A stretch of DNA of 64,000 nt from PALSA-1003 sp963741315 (lineage in GTDB: Bacteria; Pseudomonadota; Gammaproteobacteria; Burkholderiales; Casimicrobiaceae), in NCBI GenBank assembly GCA_963741315.1, contig CAVUHK010000008.1:248001-312000 (forward strand), in the 5' to 3' direction. A program made the position numbers and the translations under genes. Below are positions 17,005 through 28,134 of this stretch, one piece after another. Each line of letters starts with the position of its first letter. Position 1 is the first letter of the stretch. A model generated the notes under the pieces. It saw only the letters and a program-made list of their open reading frames with translations, was not told the DNA's origin and did no database searches.

Positions 17005-17640
17005 GTGGCCGAATACACGCTCTACTGCTTCGCGCAATCCGGGAACTGCTACAAGGTGGCGCTGATGCTCGAGCTCGCCAAGGCGGACTGGACGCCGCGC
17101 TTCGTCGACTATTTCGGAGGCGAGACGCGCACGCCGCCGTATCGCGAAGTCAATGAAATGGGGGAGGCGCCGGTACTCGAACACGAAGGATCGCTGTTAT
17201 CGCAATCGGGCGTGATCCTCGATTATCTTGCCGAGCAGTTCGAGCGCTTTGGCGCTGCCGATACGGTCGAGCGCCGCGAAATCCTGCGCTGGCTGCTGTG
17301 GGACAATCACAAGCTGACCAGCTACACCGCAACGCTGCGCTTCATGCGCGCGCTGGCCAAGAATGCGGAACCGGCCGTCGTGGCCGAGTTCGCGCGCCGC
17401 GCCGAAGGCGCATGGGGCGTCCTCAACGCGCACCTCGCCGGCCGCAAGTACGTGGTCAGCGACCACCTGACCATCGCCGATCTGTCGCTGTGCGGCTATC
17501 TCTTCTGGCCCGAAGAAATCGGCGTCGACTGGAAAAATTACCCGCACATCCGCGACTGGCTCTCGCGCATCCAGGCCGAACCGCGCTGGGTGCATCCCTA
17601 CAAGCTGATGCCCGGCCATCCGTTGCCGCAACGTTCCTAG
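17005..17640 (+). CDS. Glutathione S-transferase
   Basis: A 211-residue cytosolic GST. The N-terminal thioredoxin fold spans about 1-80 (YTLYCFAQSGNCYKVALMLE, the cis-Pro EAPVLEHEG, and SQSGVILDYLAEQ for glutathione binding). The all-helical C-terminal domain is at about 90-205 (HLTIADLSLCGYL). The GTG start is one base after the preceding stop, with GGGAGG upstream, so the two are translationally coupled. In context it could conjugate reactive enoyl-CoA species such as methylcrotonyl or methylglutaconyl compounds; this is inference. Confidence 0.9.
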   Translation: MAEYTLYCFAQSGNCYKVALMLELAKADWTPRFVDYFGGETRTPPYREVNEMGEAPVLEHEGSLLSQSGVILDYLAEQFERFGAADTVERREILRWLLWDNHKLTSYTATLRFMRALAKNAEPAVVAEFARRAEGAWGVLNAHLAGRKYVVSDHLTIADLSLCGYLFWPEEIGVDWKNYPHIRDWLSRIQAEPRWVHPYKLMPGHPLPQRS

Positions 17641-17649
17641 GCCCTGACC

Positions 17650-19257
<1,608 letters not shown>

Positions 19258-19261
19258 TGCC

Positions 19262-20113
19262 ATGGCTGACAAATCCCCGATCACCAGAGCACGCAAGATC
19301 CGCGGCGCGGCGGCTGCGATTCGCTATACGACACTCGACATCGCCGTTCGCGATGCGGTGGCGTTCGTCACACTCAATCGACCCGACGTCCACAACGCTT
19401 TCGATGAAACGCTGATCTCGGAGTTCACCGCGGCGCTGCGCGCGCTCGGATCCGACGATGCGGTGCGCGTGATGGTCGTTGCTGGCGCGGGCGCCAGTTT
19501 CTGCGCCGGCGCGGACCTGAATTGGATGAAAAGGATGGCCGACTTCTCGCGCGCGCAGAACCTGGCCGATGCCAAGGGGTTGGCGACGATGCTGGCCACG
19601 CTCAATGAAGTGCCGAAACCGACTATCGCGCGCGTCCAGGGCGCCGCGTTCGGCGGTGGCGCCGGACTGGTCGCCTGTTGCGACATCGCCATCGGCGCAC
19701 AGGACACGGTGTTCGCCTTTTCGGAAGCGCGGCTGGGACTCATTCCCGCGACGATTGCACCCTACGTCGTCGAGGCGATCGGCGCGCGGGCGGCGCGTCG
19801 GCTGTTCCTGACGGCCGAGCGCTTTACCGCGGCCGAAGCGTTTCGCCTGGGCCTGTTGCACGAAATTGCTCCGGCGGCGGACCTCGATGTGCGGGTCGGC
19901 GACCTGGTTGCCAACCTGCTCAAGGCCGGTCCGAACGCGCAGGCCGAATGCAAGGCGCTGCTGCGCGCGGTCGCGCATCGTCCGATCGATGCCGCGGTGA
20001 TCGCGGACACGGCGCGACGGATTGCCGCGGTGCGCGTGACTCCCGAAGGCAGGGAAGGCGTCGCGGCATTCCTTGGCAAGCGCAAGGCCGCATGGTTGCG
20101 GCGCAACGGATGA
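19262..20113 (+). CDS. liuC: Methylglutaconyl-CoA hydratase (enoyl-CoA hydratase family)
   Basis: A 283-residue crotonase-fold enzyme that hydrates 3-methylglutaconyl-CoA to HMG-CoA. Motifs are LNRPDVHNAFD, the first oxyanion segment FCAGADLNWMKRM, GAAFGGGAGLVACCDI, and FSEARLGLIPATIAPYV with the conserved acidic residue. It is about 20 residues longer at the N-terminus than many relatives. It begins four bases after the liuB stop. The assignment to LiuC over a general enoyl-CoA hydratase rests on the NWMKRM motif and position. Confidence 0.92.
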   Translation: MADKSPITRARKIRGAAAAIRYTTLDIAVRDAVAFVTLNRPDVHNAFDETLISEFTAALRALGSDDAVRVMVVAGAGASFCAGADLNWMKRMADFSRAQNLADAKGLATMLATLNEVPKPTIARVQGAAFGGGAGLVACCDIAIGAQDTVFAFSEARLGLIPATIAPYVVEAIGARAARRLFLTAERFTAAEAFRLGLLHEIAPAADLDVRVGDLVANLLKAGPNAQAECKALLRAVAHRPIDAAVIADTARRIAAVRVTPEGREGVAAFLGKRKAAWLRRNG

Positions 20114-20120
20114 CCGGGTC

Positions 20121-20771
20121 ATGGACCAACTCGACACCTGGCAACTGATCGCGCTCGCCGCCGCACTCGGGTGGGCCAGCGGCATCCGGCTCTACGCGGT
20201 GCTGTTCATCGTCGGCGCGATCGGCTACGCCGGCTGGTTCGAATTGCCTTCGCACCTGATGGTGCTCTCGCACCCGATGGTGCTCGCCGCGTCCGGATTC
20301 ATGGTGTTCGCCGAATTCTTCGCCGACAAGATTCCCGGTTTCGATTCGCTCTGGGACGTCGTGCATACCGTGTTGCGCATCCCTGCCGGGGCCGCGCTGG
20401 CGGCCGGGGTTTTTGGCGACTCGCCTCCGGCGTGGACGCTGGCGGCCGCGATCCTCGGCGGAACGCTCGCCGCCGGCAGCCATTTCACCAAGGCGGGCAC
20501 GCGCATGGTGATCAACACCTCGCCCGAGCCGGTGTCGAACTGGATCGCGTCCTTCGGCGAGGACATCCTCGCCGGCGGACTGATCTACCTGGCGCTGGCG
20601 TACCCGTTGGTCGCCCTCGCGCTCGTCGTCGCAATGGTCGCTGTTTCGATCTGGCTGCTGCCGAAACTGTGGCGGTTCATCCGCGCGATCATCGAGCGCG
20701 TCGGGCGCTGGGCGGCTCGCGCGGGTGGCGCCGCCGCGGCGCCGCCGCCAGGAAGCGGCCGCGATGTTTGA
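20121..20771 (+). CDS. DUF4126 membrane protein
   Basis: A 216-residue predicted inner-membrane protein of the DUF4126 family. It has about five hydrophobic segments, including LIALAAALGWASGIRLYAVLF, LAAAILGGTLAAGSHFTKAG and YPLVALALVVAMVAVSIWLL, with the conserved EFFADKIPGFDS loop. Function is unknown. It lies between the two methylcrotonyl-CoA carboxylase subunit genes, and its 3' end overlaps liuD by eight bases, so it is cotranscribed and probably translationally coupled with the carboxylase. Confidence 0.85.
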   Translation: MDQLDTWQLIALAAALGWASGIRLYAVLFIVGAIGYAGWFELPSHLMVLSHPMVLAASGFMVFAEFFADKIPGFDSLWDVVHTVLRIPAGAALAAGVFGDSPPAWTLAAAILGGTLAAGSHFTKAGTRMVINTSPEPVSNWIASFGEDILAGGLIYLALAYPLVALALVVAMVAVSIWLLPKLWRFIRAIIERVGRWAARAGGAAAAPPPGSGRDV

Positions 20772-22773
20772 CCGGATACTCATCGCCAATCGCGGCGAAA
20801 TTGCCTGTCGCGTCGCGCGCACCGCGCGGCGCATGGGCATTCGCACCGTCGCGGTCTATTCCGACGCCGACGTCGGCGCGATGCATGTCGCAGCCTGCGA
20901 CGAGGCGCACCGCATCGGGCCGCCGCCACCGCGGGAAAGCTATCTCGACGGCACGGCGATCCTTGCCGTCGCCAAGGCGACCGGAGCGCAGGCGATTCAT
21001 CCCGGTTACGGGTTTCTTTCCGAGAACGCCGACTTCGCAACCGCGGTCGCCGCTGCAGGGCTGGTGTTCATCGGTCCGCCGCCGTCGGCGATACGCGCGA
21101 TGGGATCGAAATCCGCGTCCAAGATGCTGATGGGCCGTGCCGGCGTCAGACTGGTGCCCGGGTACCACGGCGACGATCAGGATGACGCGCTGCTCGCGCG
21201 CGAGGCGGAGACGATCGGCTATCCGGTGTTGATCAAGGCATCGGCCGGCGGTGGCGGCAAGGGCATGCGCATTGTCGAAAAGGCCGGCGAATTCGCCGCC
21301 GCGCTGGCCTCCGCGCGCCGCGAAGCCAAAGCCAGTTTCGGCGACGACACGGTCCTGCTCGAAAAGTACCTGACCGAACCCAGACACATAGAGATGCAGG
21401 TCTTCGCCGACACGCACGGCGCGTGCGTGCACCTGTTCGAGCGCGACTGCTCGGTGCAGCGCCGTCATCAGAAGGTCCTGGAGGAGGCGCCCGCCCCGGG
21501 GATGACGCCCGCGCGCCGCGCGGAAATGGGTGCGGCTGCGATCGCGGCGGCCAATGCCATCGGTTATGTCGGCGCGGGCACGGTCGAATTCATCGTCGAT
21601 CGCGACGGCACCTTCTATTTCATGGAAATGAATACGCGGCTGCAGGTCGAGCATCCGGTGACCGAAATGATCACCGGGCAGGACCTGGTGGAGTGGCAGC
21701 TGCGCGTTGCGGCGGGCGAGACGCTGCCGCTGCGACAGGAACAGCTCGCGATTTCCGGCCACGCGATCGAGGCGCGCATCTATGCCGAAGACCCGGAGCG
21801 AGGCTTCCTGCCGTCGATCGGGCACATCGCACACTTGCGTACGCCGTCGCCTTCCGCGGACGTGCGCATCGACACCGGCGTGCGCGCGGGTGACGACATC
21901 AGCCAGTACTACGATCCAATGATCGCCAAACTCATCGTCCACGGCGAGGATCGCGCGACGGCGTTGCGCCGGCTCGGCGACGCGCTGGGCGACTACCAGG
22001 TTGCGGGAGTCACGACCAACGTCGCGTTTCTGCGCCGTGTCGTCGTGCACGATGCGTTTGCCGGGGCGCGCCTGGACACCGGGCTGATCGCGCGCAATCA
22101 CGACGCGTTGTTTCCGCCGGCGTCGGCGCCATCCGCCGAAGTGCTCGCCACAGCCGCGCTTGGGGAATGCATGGCGCTGCGCCAGGCCGCGAAGGTCCGG
22201 TCGGCGGCGTCGGGCGATCCGCATTCGCCGTGGCATGGCATCGAGTCCTGGTGGCTCAACAGCGACAATCACGCGTTGGAGTTTGACTACGCGGTCGGTG
22301 AGGCGACCCATCCGGTGCGCGTGCGCACGCGCGGCGATGCATTCGAGATTGTCGCGGCGGGCCGGACGCTGGCCGCGACGGTGGCGGACCAGGGCGATTC
22401 GCTGGCAGTCACGCTCGATGGCTTGCGCGCGACTGCCAGCGTGATCCCGGTCGGCGAGGATCGCTACGTCTACACGCAGGGCGGAATGCATCGGCTGAGA
22501 CTGGCCGATCCGATGGCGCACGCCGACGAGGATGCTACGCCGGGAGGTCACCTCGCCGCGCCGATGTCGGGCACCGTCGTGGCGGTACTGGTGAAAGTCG
22601 GCGACACCGTGGCGCGCGGGACGCCACTGCTGATCCTCGAGGCCATGAAAATGGAGCATACGATCACTGCGCCGGCGGCAGGTACGGTGAGCGCGGTGCA
22701 CTACCGCGAGCGCGATCAGGTGCGCGAAGGCGCCGAACTGATCGACGTGACGGTGGCTGTGCCCGGCAGTTGA
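20764..22773 (+). CDS. liuD: 3-methylcrotonyl-CoA carboxylase alpha (biotin) subunit
   Basis: A 669-residue subunit joining three modules. The biotin carboxylase spans about 1-450 (ILIANRGEIACRV; ATP-grasp glycine loop KASAGGGGKGM; MEMNTRLQVEHPVTE). A linker BT domain follows at about 480-590. The biotin carboxyl carrier domain is at about 595-665, with EAMKMEH and biotinylated K629. It carboxylates biotin using ATP and bicarbonate, then passes carboxyl to LiuB. The start overlaps the DUF4126 gene by eight bases and the stop overlaps the next gene (TTGA). No break is visible. Confidence 0.96.
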   Translation: MFDRILIANRGEIACRVARTARRMGIRTVAVYSDADVGAMHVAACDEAHRIGPPPPRESYLDGTAILAVAKATGAQAIHPGYGFLSENADFATAVAAAGLVFIGPPPSAIRAMGSKSASKMLMGRAGVRLVPGYHGDDQDDALLAREAETIGYPVLIKASAGGGGKGMRIVEKAGEFAAALASARREAKASFGDDTVLLEKYLTEPRHIEMQVFADTHGACVHLFERDCSVQRRHQKVLEEAPAPGMTPARRAEMGAAAIAAANAIGYVGAGTVEFIVDRDGTFYFMEMNTRLQVEHPVTEMITGQDLVEWQLRVAAGETLPLRQEQLAISGHAIEARIYAEDPERGFLPSIGHIAHLRTPSPSADVRIDTGVRAGDDISQYYDPMIAKLIVHGEDRATALRRLGDALGDYQVAGVTTNVAFLRRVVVHDAFAGARLDTGLIARNHDALFPPASAPSAEVLATAALGECMALRQAAKVRSAASGDPHSPWHGIESWWLNSDNHALEFDYAVGEATHPVRVRTRGDAFEIVAAGRTLAATVADQGDSLAVTLDGLRATASVIPVGEDRYVYTQGGMHRLRLADPMAHADEDATPGGHLAAPMSGTVVAVLVKVGDTVARGTPLLILEAMKMEHTITAPAAGTVSAVHYRERDQVREGAELIDVTVAVPGS

Positions 22774-23691
22774 ATATCCTCTACTACACGGCTGCGGACG
22801 ACGGTGCGCGCTGGCAGGAGGCAATCGAGCGCGAACTTCCCGAGGCGACGCTGCGTACCTGGCCGCAGGCAGGTACGCCTGCCGACTACGCTCTGGTCTG
22901 GAAACCGCCGGCCGCGATGCTGGCCGAACTATCCTCGGTGCGTGCCGTGTTCAATCTGGGCGCGGGCGTCGATGCCATCCTGGGCATGGCGGCATGGCCT
23001 GTCGGCGTGCCGCTGATTCGTCTCGAGGACGCGGGGATGGCGGAACAGATGGCCGAGTATGTGAGCTATGCAGTGTTGCGCCAATACCGCGAATTCGCGG
23101 CCTACGAACAGGCGCAGCGCGCCGGGGATTGGCAACCCCGCCCACGTTTGGACAAGCGCGCGTTTGCGGTCGGCATCCTCGGCTTCGGCGTCCTGGGCAT
23201 CGCCGTCGCGAAGGCGCTGGACGCGCTGGGCTTTCCCGTCAACGCATGGAGCCGCGCGCGCAAGGACATCCAGGGCGTGCGCAGTTACGCCGGTGACGAA
23301 CTCGACGCCTTCCTGGCGACCTGCAGCGTACTCGTGTGCATGTTGCCGTTGACGCCGCAGAACACGCCGCCTGCTCGACAGGCCGACGCTTGCGCGATTG
23401 CCCGCGGGCGCCTACGTGGTCAATGTCGCACGCGGTGCATTGATCGTGGAGCAGGATCTGCTCGCGCTGATCGACTCCGGGCATCTCTCCGGCGCCATGC
23501 TCGACGTATTCGACGACGAGCCCTTACCGCGCGCGCACGCTTTCTGGCATCATCCGCGCATCACCGTCACGCCGCACATTTCCGCGGCGACGCGCATCGA
23601 CGAATCGGTTTGCCAGGTAGCCGCCAAGATCCGCCGGCTGGAAGCAGGATTGCCGGTCAGCGGCGTCGTCGACGCCAGTCGCGCCTACTGA
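22770..23691 (+). CDS. Glyoxylate/hydroxypyruvate reductase A-like dehydrogenase, frameshifted
   Basis: A D-2-hydroxyacid dehydrogenase of the GhrA type. The first frame has the N-terminal substrate domain, RLEDAGMAEQMAEYV, the NAD-binding GILGFGVLGIAVAKAL and CMLPLTPQNT. One extra C at about 23367 breaks the frame. The rest (LLDRPTLARLPAGAYVVNVARGALI, then VFDDEPLP and the catalytic His in TVTPHISAATR) continues in the next frame to 23691. Restored length is about 306 residues, normal for the family. The TTG start overlaps the liuD stop. Its role in a leucine locus is unclear; reduction of a 2-keto acid is possible. Confidence 0.87.
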
Positions 23692-23715
23692 GATGCGGAT
23701 CATCGGCACGCAGCC

Positions 23716-24642
23716 ATGAAACTTCCCAGGAAAGTACGCATCGTCGAGGTCGGTCCGCGCGACGGACTGCAGAACGAAAAGGCCATGGTGCCCACCGCGG
23801 TCAAGGTCGCGCTGATCGACGGCCTGACCGATGCCGGGCTGATGGCGATCGAGGCCACCGCCTTCGTGTCTCCGAAATGGGTGCCGCAGATGGCCGACAA
23901 CGCGCAGGTCATGGCCGCGATCCGCCGCAAGCCGGGCGTGCGCTATCCTGTCCTCACGCCCAATCTCAAGGGCTTCGAGGCCGCGCTTGCGGCGCGCTGC
24001 GACGAGGTTGCGGTATTCGTCTCCGCATCGGAGTCGTTTTCGCGCAAGAACATCAATTGCTCGATTGCGCAAAGTCTGGAAAACGCACGACCGGTCGCCG
24101 CAGCCGCCCGTGCGCACGGGGTTCGGTTGCGCGGCTACATTTCGTGCACGCTGGGCTGTCCGTACGAAGGCGACATCGCGCCGGAGCGCGTGCGCGATGT
24201 CGCGGCGGCGCTCGCCGCAATGGGTTGCTACGAGATCTCGGTGGCGGACACCATCGGCACCGGCACGCCAGGCAAGACGCAGGCAATGCTCACGATGGTC
24301 GCCAGCGCCGTGCCGATGGGCGAACTGGCCGGACATTTTCACGACACGTATGGACAGGCATTGGCCAATATCTACGCGGCAATGGAGCTCGGTGTCGCCA
24401 CCTTCGATAGCTCGGTGGCGGGACTCGGCGGTTGTCCGTACGCGCGCGGCGCAACCGGCAACGTCGCCACCGAAGACGTCCTGTACCTCTGCGATGGCCT
24501 CGGCATCGAGACCGGCATCGACATGACACGCCTGCGGCGCGCCGGCAACGCCATTTCCGACTTCCTGGGGCGCCCGCCAGTGTCGCGCGTCGCGCGTGCG
24601 CTCAACGCCAAGGAGCCGCACGACGCGGCGAACCCGGCATGA
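23716..24642 (+). CDS. liuE: Hydroxymethylglutaryl-CoA lyase
   Basis: A 308-residue TIM-barrel lyase cleaving HMG-CoA to acetyl-CoA and acetoacetate, the last liu step. Features are the metal/substrate motif GPRDGLQNE, RGYISCTLGCPYEG, HFHDTYGQALAN with metal His residues, and the signature GLGGCPYARGATGNVATED with the active-site Cys. ATG 23716 begins MKLPRKVRIVEVGPRDG. The 3' end overlaps the DUF1289 gene (ATGA), so the tail of the operon is tightly packed. Confidence 0.95.
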   Translation: MKLPRKVRIVEVGPRDGLQNEKAMVPTAVKVALIDGLTDAGLMAIEATAFVSPKWVPQMADNAQVMAAIRRKPGVRYPVLTPNLKGFEAALAARCDEVAVFVSASESFSRKNINCSIAQSLENARPVAAAARAHGVRLRGYISCTLGCPYEGDIAPERVRDVAAALAAMGCYEISVADTIGTGTPGKTQAMLTMVASAVPMGELAGHFHDTYGQALANIYAAMELGVATFDSSVAGLGGCPYARGATGNVATEDVLYLCDGLGIETGIDMTRLRRAGNAISDFLGRPPVSRVARALNAKEPHDAANPA

Positions 24643-24869
24643 GCCGTGGCATGGACGATCGCGCTGTCCCTTCACCGTGCATCAGCGTGTGCGTCATGGA
24701 TCCGGCGAGCGGGCTGTGCGCCGGCTGCTACCGAACGCTCGCCGAGATCGCCGACTGGATCAATCTCTCCAGCGAGGACAAGCGTGCGGTGATTGCCCTG
24801 CTCGCGGTTCGCCGCGATCGCCATGGCGCGTTGCCTGGCGTAATGATTGGCGCCAATGCCGAGCGCTGA
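24639..24869 (+). CDS. DUF1289 small cysteine-rich protein
   Basis: A 76-residue protein with the DUF1289 pattern: PCISVCVMD, GLCAGCYRTLAEIADWI. Four conserved Cys suggest metal or Fe-S binding. Function unknown; such proteins are widespread as small soluble companions in proteobacteria. The start overlaps the liuE stop, and the end overlaps the following isomerase gene by 14 bases, implying translational coupling on both sides. Confidence 0.82.
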   Translation: MSRGMDDRAVPSPCISVCVMDPASGLCAGCYRTLAEIADWINLSSEDKRAVIALLAVRRDRHGALPGVMIGANAER

Positions 24870-25503
24870 CTGGTACTTCGACTTCGTCTCGCCGTTCGCG
24901 TACCTGCAGTGCGAGCAGTTGCCCGCGCTCGAGACCCGCTTGCGCATTCACTATCGGCCGGTGCTGTTCGCCGGGTTGCTCAAGTCGCATGGGCACAAGG
25001 GCCCGGCGGAAATTCCCGCCAAGCGGCGCTTCACGTATCGCTTCGTGGTCTGGCAGGCGAGGAAGCTCGGCATCCCGCTCAAGTTCCCGGCGGTGCACCC
25101 CTTCAATCCACTGCCGTTGCTGCGACTGGCGATCGCTGCCGATTGCGATCCGGAAGCGGTGCGCCGGATCTTTCGCTTCGTCTGGCGCGACGGTCGCATC
25201 GGCGACCTGCCCATCGAGTGGGCTGAATTGATGAGCGAACTCGCACTGCCCGATGCCGCGACGCGCATCGACACGCCCGAGGTCAAGGATGCCTTGCGCA
25301 GGAACACCGACGACGCGCTGTCGCGCGGCGTGTTCGGTGTGCCCACGCTGGCCATCGGCGAGGAGCTGTTCTGGGGCGCGGACGCGACCGCCATGGCCGC
25401 CGAATACGTGGCCGCAGGCTGTCGCTTCGACGATCCCGAAATGATGCGGGTCGCCAGCCTGCCGGTGGGCGCGGAACGCGACCCCAAAGCCGGCAAGCGC
25501 TGA
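24856..25503 (+). CDS. 2-hydroxychromene-2-carboxylate isomerase-family protein (DsbA fold), copy 2
   Basis: A 215-residue DsbA-fold isomerase-like protein: WYFDFVSPFAYLQCEQLP at the N-terminus and GVFGVPTLAIGEELFWGAD in the cis-Pro segment. It belongs to the same superfamily as the copy at 16398, but the two differ widely (for example VSPFAYL against SSPYGFM), so they are not a recent duplication and may use different substrates. ATG 24856 overlaps the DUF1289 gene. It is the last gene of the + strand liu block and meets purE tail to tail with no gap. Confidence 0.85.
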   Translation: MPSADWYFDFVSPFAYLQCEQLPALETRLRIHYRPVLFAGLLKSHGHKGPAEIPAKRRFTYRFVVWQARKLGIPLKFPAVHPFNPLPLLRLAIAADCDPEAVRRIFRFVWRDGRIGDLPIEWAELMSELALPDAATRIDTPEVKDALRRNTDDALSRGVFGVPTLAIGEELFWGADATAMAAEYVAAGCRFDDPEMMRVASLPVGAERDPKAGKR

Positions 25504-26016
25504 CTACTTCTTCGCCGGCGGCGGCAACGTCTTCGCGCGCACCGCGGCAGACTGCTTCGTCCTGAAGTCTGCAAGTTTTCCGGCCAGCTTCGCATCCTGC
25601 AACGCGAGCATGGCGACTGCGAACAGCGCCGCGTTGGCAGCGCCGGCTTCGCCGATGGCAAAAGTGGCGACCGGGATGCCCTTGGGCATCTGCACCGTCG
25701 AGAGCAGCGAGTCCTCGCCGCGCAAATACTTCGATGGAATCGGCACGCCCAGCACCGGCAGCATGGTCTTCGCCGCAATGACGCCCGCGAGGTGCGCGGC
25801 GCCGCCGGCGCCGGCAATGATGCATGCGAGGCCACGGCCGGCCGCGGCGGCCGCGTAGGCCATCGTATCGTCGGGCAGTCGGTGCGCGGAGAGCACACGC
25901 GCCTCAAAGCTCACGCCGAATGCTTCAAGCTGCTCGGCCGCCTGCTTCATGATGTCCCAGTCGCTGTCGCTGCCCATCACGATGCCGACCCGCGGTGCTG
26001 CGCTTTGTCGTGCCAT
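25504..26016 (-). CDS. purE: N5-carboxyaminoimidazole ribonucleotide mutase
   Basis: A 170-residue class I PurE that converts N5-CAIR to CAIR in purine synthesis. Substrate motifs are GIVMGSDSDWDIM, SAHRLPDD, AGAGGAAHLAGVIA and VPIPSKYLRGEDSLLS. AGAAGGGG-type sequence precedes ATG 26016. In many betaproteobacteria purE is followed by purK; here the gene ends directly against the isomerase gene, so purK must be elsewhere or missing. Confidence 0.95.
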   Translation of the reverse strand: MARQSAAPRVGIVMGSDSDWDIMKQAAEQLEAFGVSFEARVLSAHRLPDDTMAYAAAAAGRGLACIIAGAGGAAHLAGVIAAKTMLPVLGVPIPSKYLRGEDSLLSTVQMPKGIPVATFAIGEAGAANAALFAVAMLALQDAKLAGKLADFRTKQSAAVRAKTLPPPAKK

Positions 26017-26140
26017 GACTACCCCTTCTGTCTGGTGGCGGCGATTTTACCATCGCCGTGCCCTTGAGCCGTTGCAAGGCGATTGCTTGGCGTGCGAGCG
26101 GGCGATGCGAGTGCGATCGGGCAATGCGATAATGGTGGCA

Positions 26141-28120
26141 ATGCGTGCCCATACCATTCTCCGCCCGGCGTTGTGCTGCTTGCTGTTGCAGTGCGCGCTC
26201 GGCGCTAGCGTATGCGCGCTCGCGCAACCCACCGACGCCGATTTCGTCGTCGCTCGCGACGCCTTCAAGGCCGGCGACGCGGCGCGACTCGAACGCGTGG
26301 CGCCGCTGCTCCGAGGCCACCTGCTCGAACAGTACGTCGCGTACTGGCAACTGCGGCTCAAGCTCGACGATGCCGATCCGGAGCGTGTGCGCGCGTTCCT
26401 TGCCCGCTACGAAGGCACACCGCTGGCCGACAAATTGCGCGGCGAGTGGCTCAAGGCCTCGGCCAAGCGCGAGCAATGGGCGATCTTCGCGGCGGAGTAC
26501 CCGAAGCGCGCGGGTGACGATCCCGAGCTCGATTGCTATGCCATACAGTGGAAGCGCGCGCGCGATGGCGACGCGGTGCTTGGCGAGGCCCGTCGCTACT
26601 GGGCCAGCGGACAGGACCAACCCGAGTCATGCCAAACGCTGTTCGCGGCGATGATCAAGTCGGGGCAGCTGACCCCCGCGGATCTGTGGCTACGCATTCG
26701 CCTCGCGCACGAGGCCGGCAACGCCCGACTTGTTGCGCGCACCGCGGCCGACCTGCCTGCCGGCGAGCGGCCAGCCCCGCGCGATCTCGAGCGCGCGGAG
26801 CGCAACGCCCTGCAGGTTCTGACCAAGGCCGAATTCCGGCCGGGCTCGGTGGCGGGTCGCGAACTCACACTCTATGCCCTCGACCGCGCTGCCCGTGCCG
26901 ACGCCGCGGCGGCGCACGAGGCCTGGGCGAAACTGCGCGAACGCTTTTCCGTCGATGACAGGAACTACGGCAACCTGCTCGTCGCCCACCAGGCTGCCCG
27001 GCAACACCTTTCTGCGGCGAACACGTGGTATCGCGAGGCCGAAGGCGCGCCGAAAAGCGCCGAGCAGCGCGCGTGGCAGGTGCGCGCGGCGCTGCGCGCC
27101 CGCGCGTGGCCGGACGTTGCCCGAGCCATCGACGCCATGCCGCAGGACCAGGCGCAAGAGGCCGCGTGGCGCTACTGGAAGGCGAGGGCACTCACCGAAG
27201 CGGGTCAGGTCGACGACGCGACCCGACTCTACGCGGGGCTCGCCACCGAGCAGCACTTCTACGGCTTGCTGGCCGCCGAGGCGCTCGGCGCATCGATCAT
27301 GCCGATCAGCGAGCCGCTGGTGCCGGATCCTGCCGTCATCAACGCATTCAGCGCCCGCGACGACGTCAAGCGGGTCGCCAAGCTGACGGCGCTCGACCTG
27401 CGCCCCGACGCGATTCGCGAGTGGTCGTACGTCGTGCGCGGCCAGGGTGACGATGGCCTGCTGCTCGCAGCCGAAGCCGCGCGGCGATACGGCCTCTACG
27501 ACCGATCGATCAATTCCGCCGATCGCACGGTGCGCCGCCACGACTTCGCACTGCGCTACCAGACGCCGTACCGCACCGAAATCAGCGACGCTTCGCGCGA
27601 CGCGAATCTCGACCCGGCTCTGGTGTTCGGGCTTACCCGACAGGAGAGCCGTTTCATCGCCGACATCGCCTCGTCCGCGGGCGCGATCGGCCTGATGCAG
27701 TTGATGCCGCCGACCGCGAAATGGGTGGCGCGCCAGACCGGTCGCGCCGATTTCGCGCCGCGGCAGCTCGACAATCCCGCGCTCAACGCGCAACTCGGAA
27801 CGTACTACCTTCGCCACGTGCTCGACCGCCTCGACGGCCTGCCGGTGCTCGCGACCGCGGCGTATAATGCCGGTCCGGGACGCGCCCAACTCTGGCGCGG
27901 CGCCGTACCGCTCGAAGGCGCAATCTATGCCGAGACCATCCCGTTCAACGAAACGCGCGACTACGTGAAAAAGGTGCTGGCCAACGCCATGTATTACCAG
28001 GCGCAGCTCGGATTGCCCTACGTGGCGCTCAAGGAACGACTCGGCGTCGTGATGCCGGCGGGGTCGGGCAAGGGCGTTGCGAGCATCCCCGCAGCCGACA
28101 CGCCAGAGGACGCGCGGTGA
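26141..28120 (+). CDS. Soluble lytic murein transglycosylase
   Basis: A 659-residue Slt70-type periplasmic enzyme that cleaves peptidoglycan with formation of anhydromuropeptides. A signal peptide (about 1-28) precedes a long superhelical alpha domain (about 30-450). The C-terminal lysozyme-like SLT domain (about 480-620) has catalytic E502 in TRQESRF and the SSAGAIGLMQLMPPTA and TAAYNAGPGR motifs. Length matches E. coli Slt (about 645). ATG 26141 begins the signal peptide; ATG 26132 is an alternative. It leads a cluster with the NDUFA9-like gene and cca. Confidence 0.93.
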   Translation: MRAHTILRPALCCLLLQCALGASVCALAQPTDADFVVARDAFKAGDAARLERVAPLLRGHLLEQYVAYWQLRLKLDDADPERVRAFLARYEGTPLADKLRGEWLKASAKREQWAIFAAEYPKRAGDDPELDCYAIQWKRARDGDAVLGEARRYWASGQDQPESCQTLFAAMIKSGQLTPADLWLRIRLAHEAGNARLVARTAADLPAGERPAPRDLERAERNALQVLTKAEFRPGSVAGRELTLYALDRAARADAAAAHEAWAKLRERFSVDDRNYGNLLVAHQAARQHLSAANTWYREAEGAPKSAEQRAWQVRAALRARAWPDVARAIDAMPQDQAQEAAWRYWKARALTEAGQVDDATRLYAGLATEQHFYGLLAAEALGASIMPISEPLVPDPAVINAFSARDDVKRVAKLTALDLRPDAIREWSYVVRGQGDDGLLLAAEAARRYGLYDRSINSADRTVRRHDFALRYQTPYRTEISDASRDANLDPALVFGLTRQESRFIADIASSAGAIGLMQLMPPTAKWVARQTGRADFAPRQLDNPALNAQLGTYYLRHVLDRLDGLPVLATAAYNAGPGRAQLWRGAVPLEGAIYAETIPFNETRDYVKKVLANAMYYQAQLGLPYVALKERLGVVMPAGSGKGVASIPAADTPEDAR

Positions 28121-28134
28121 GCACCGCCGGGCCG

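Noticed and set aside
20689..22824. Antisense frame of 711 codons across liuD
   Set aside because: Same reason: full overlap with a biotin carboxylase gene and no family-like motifs.
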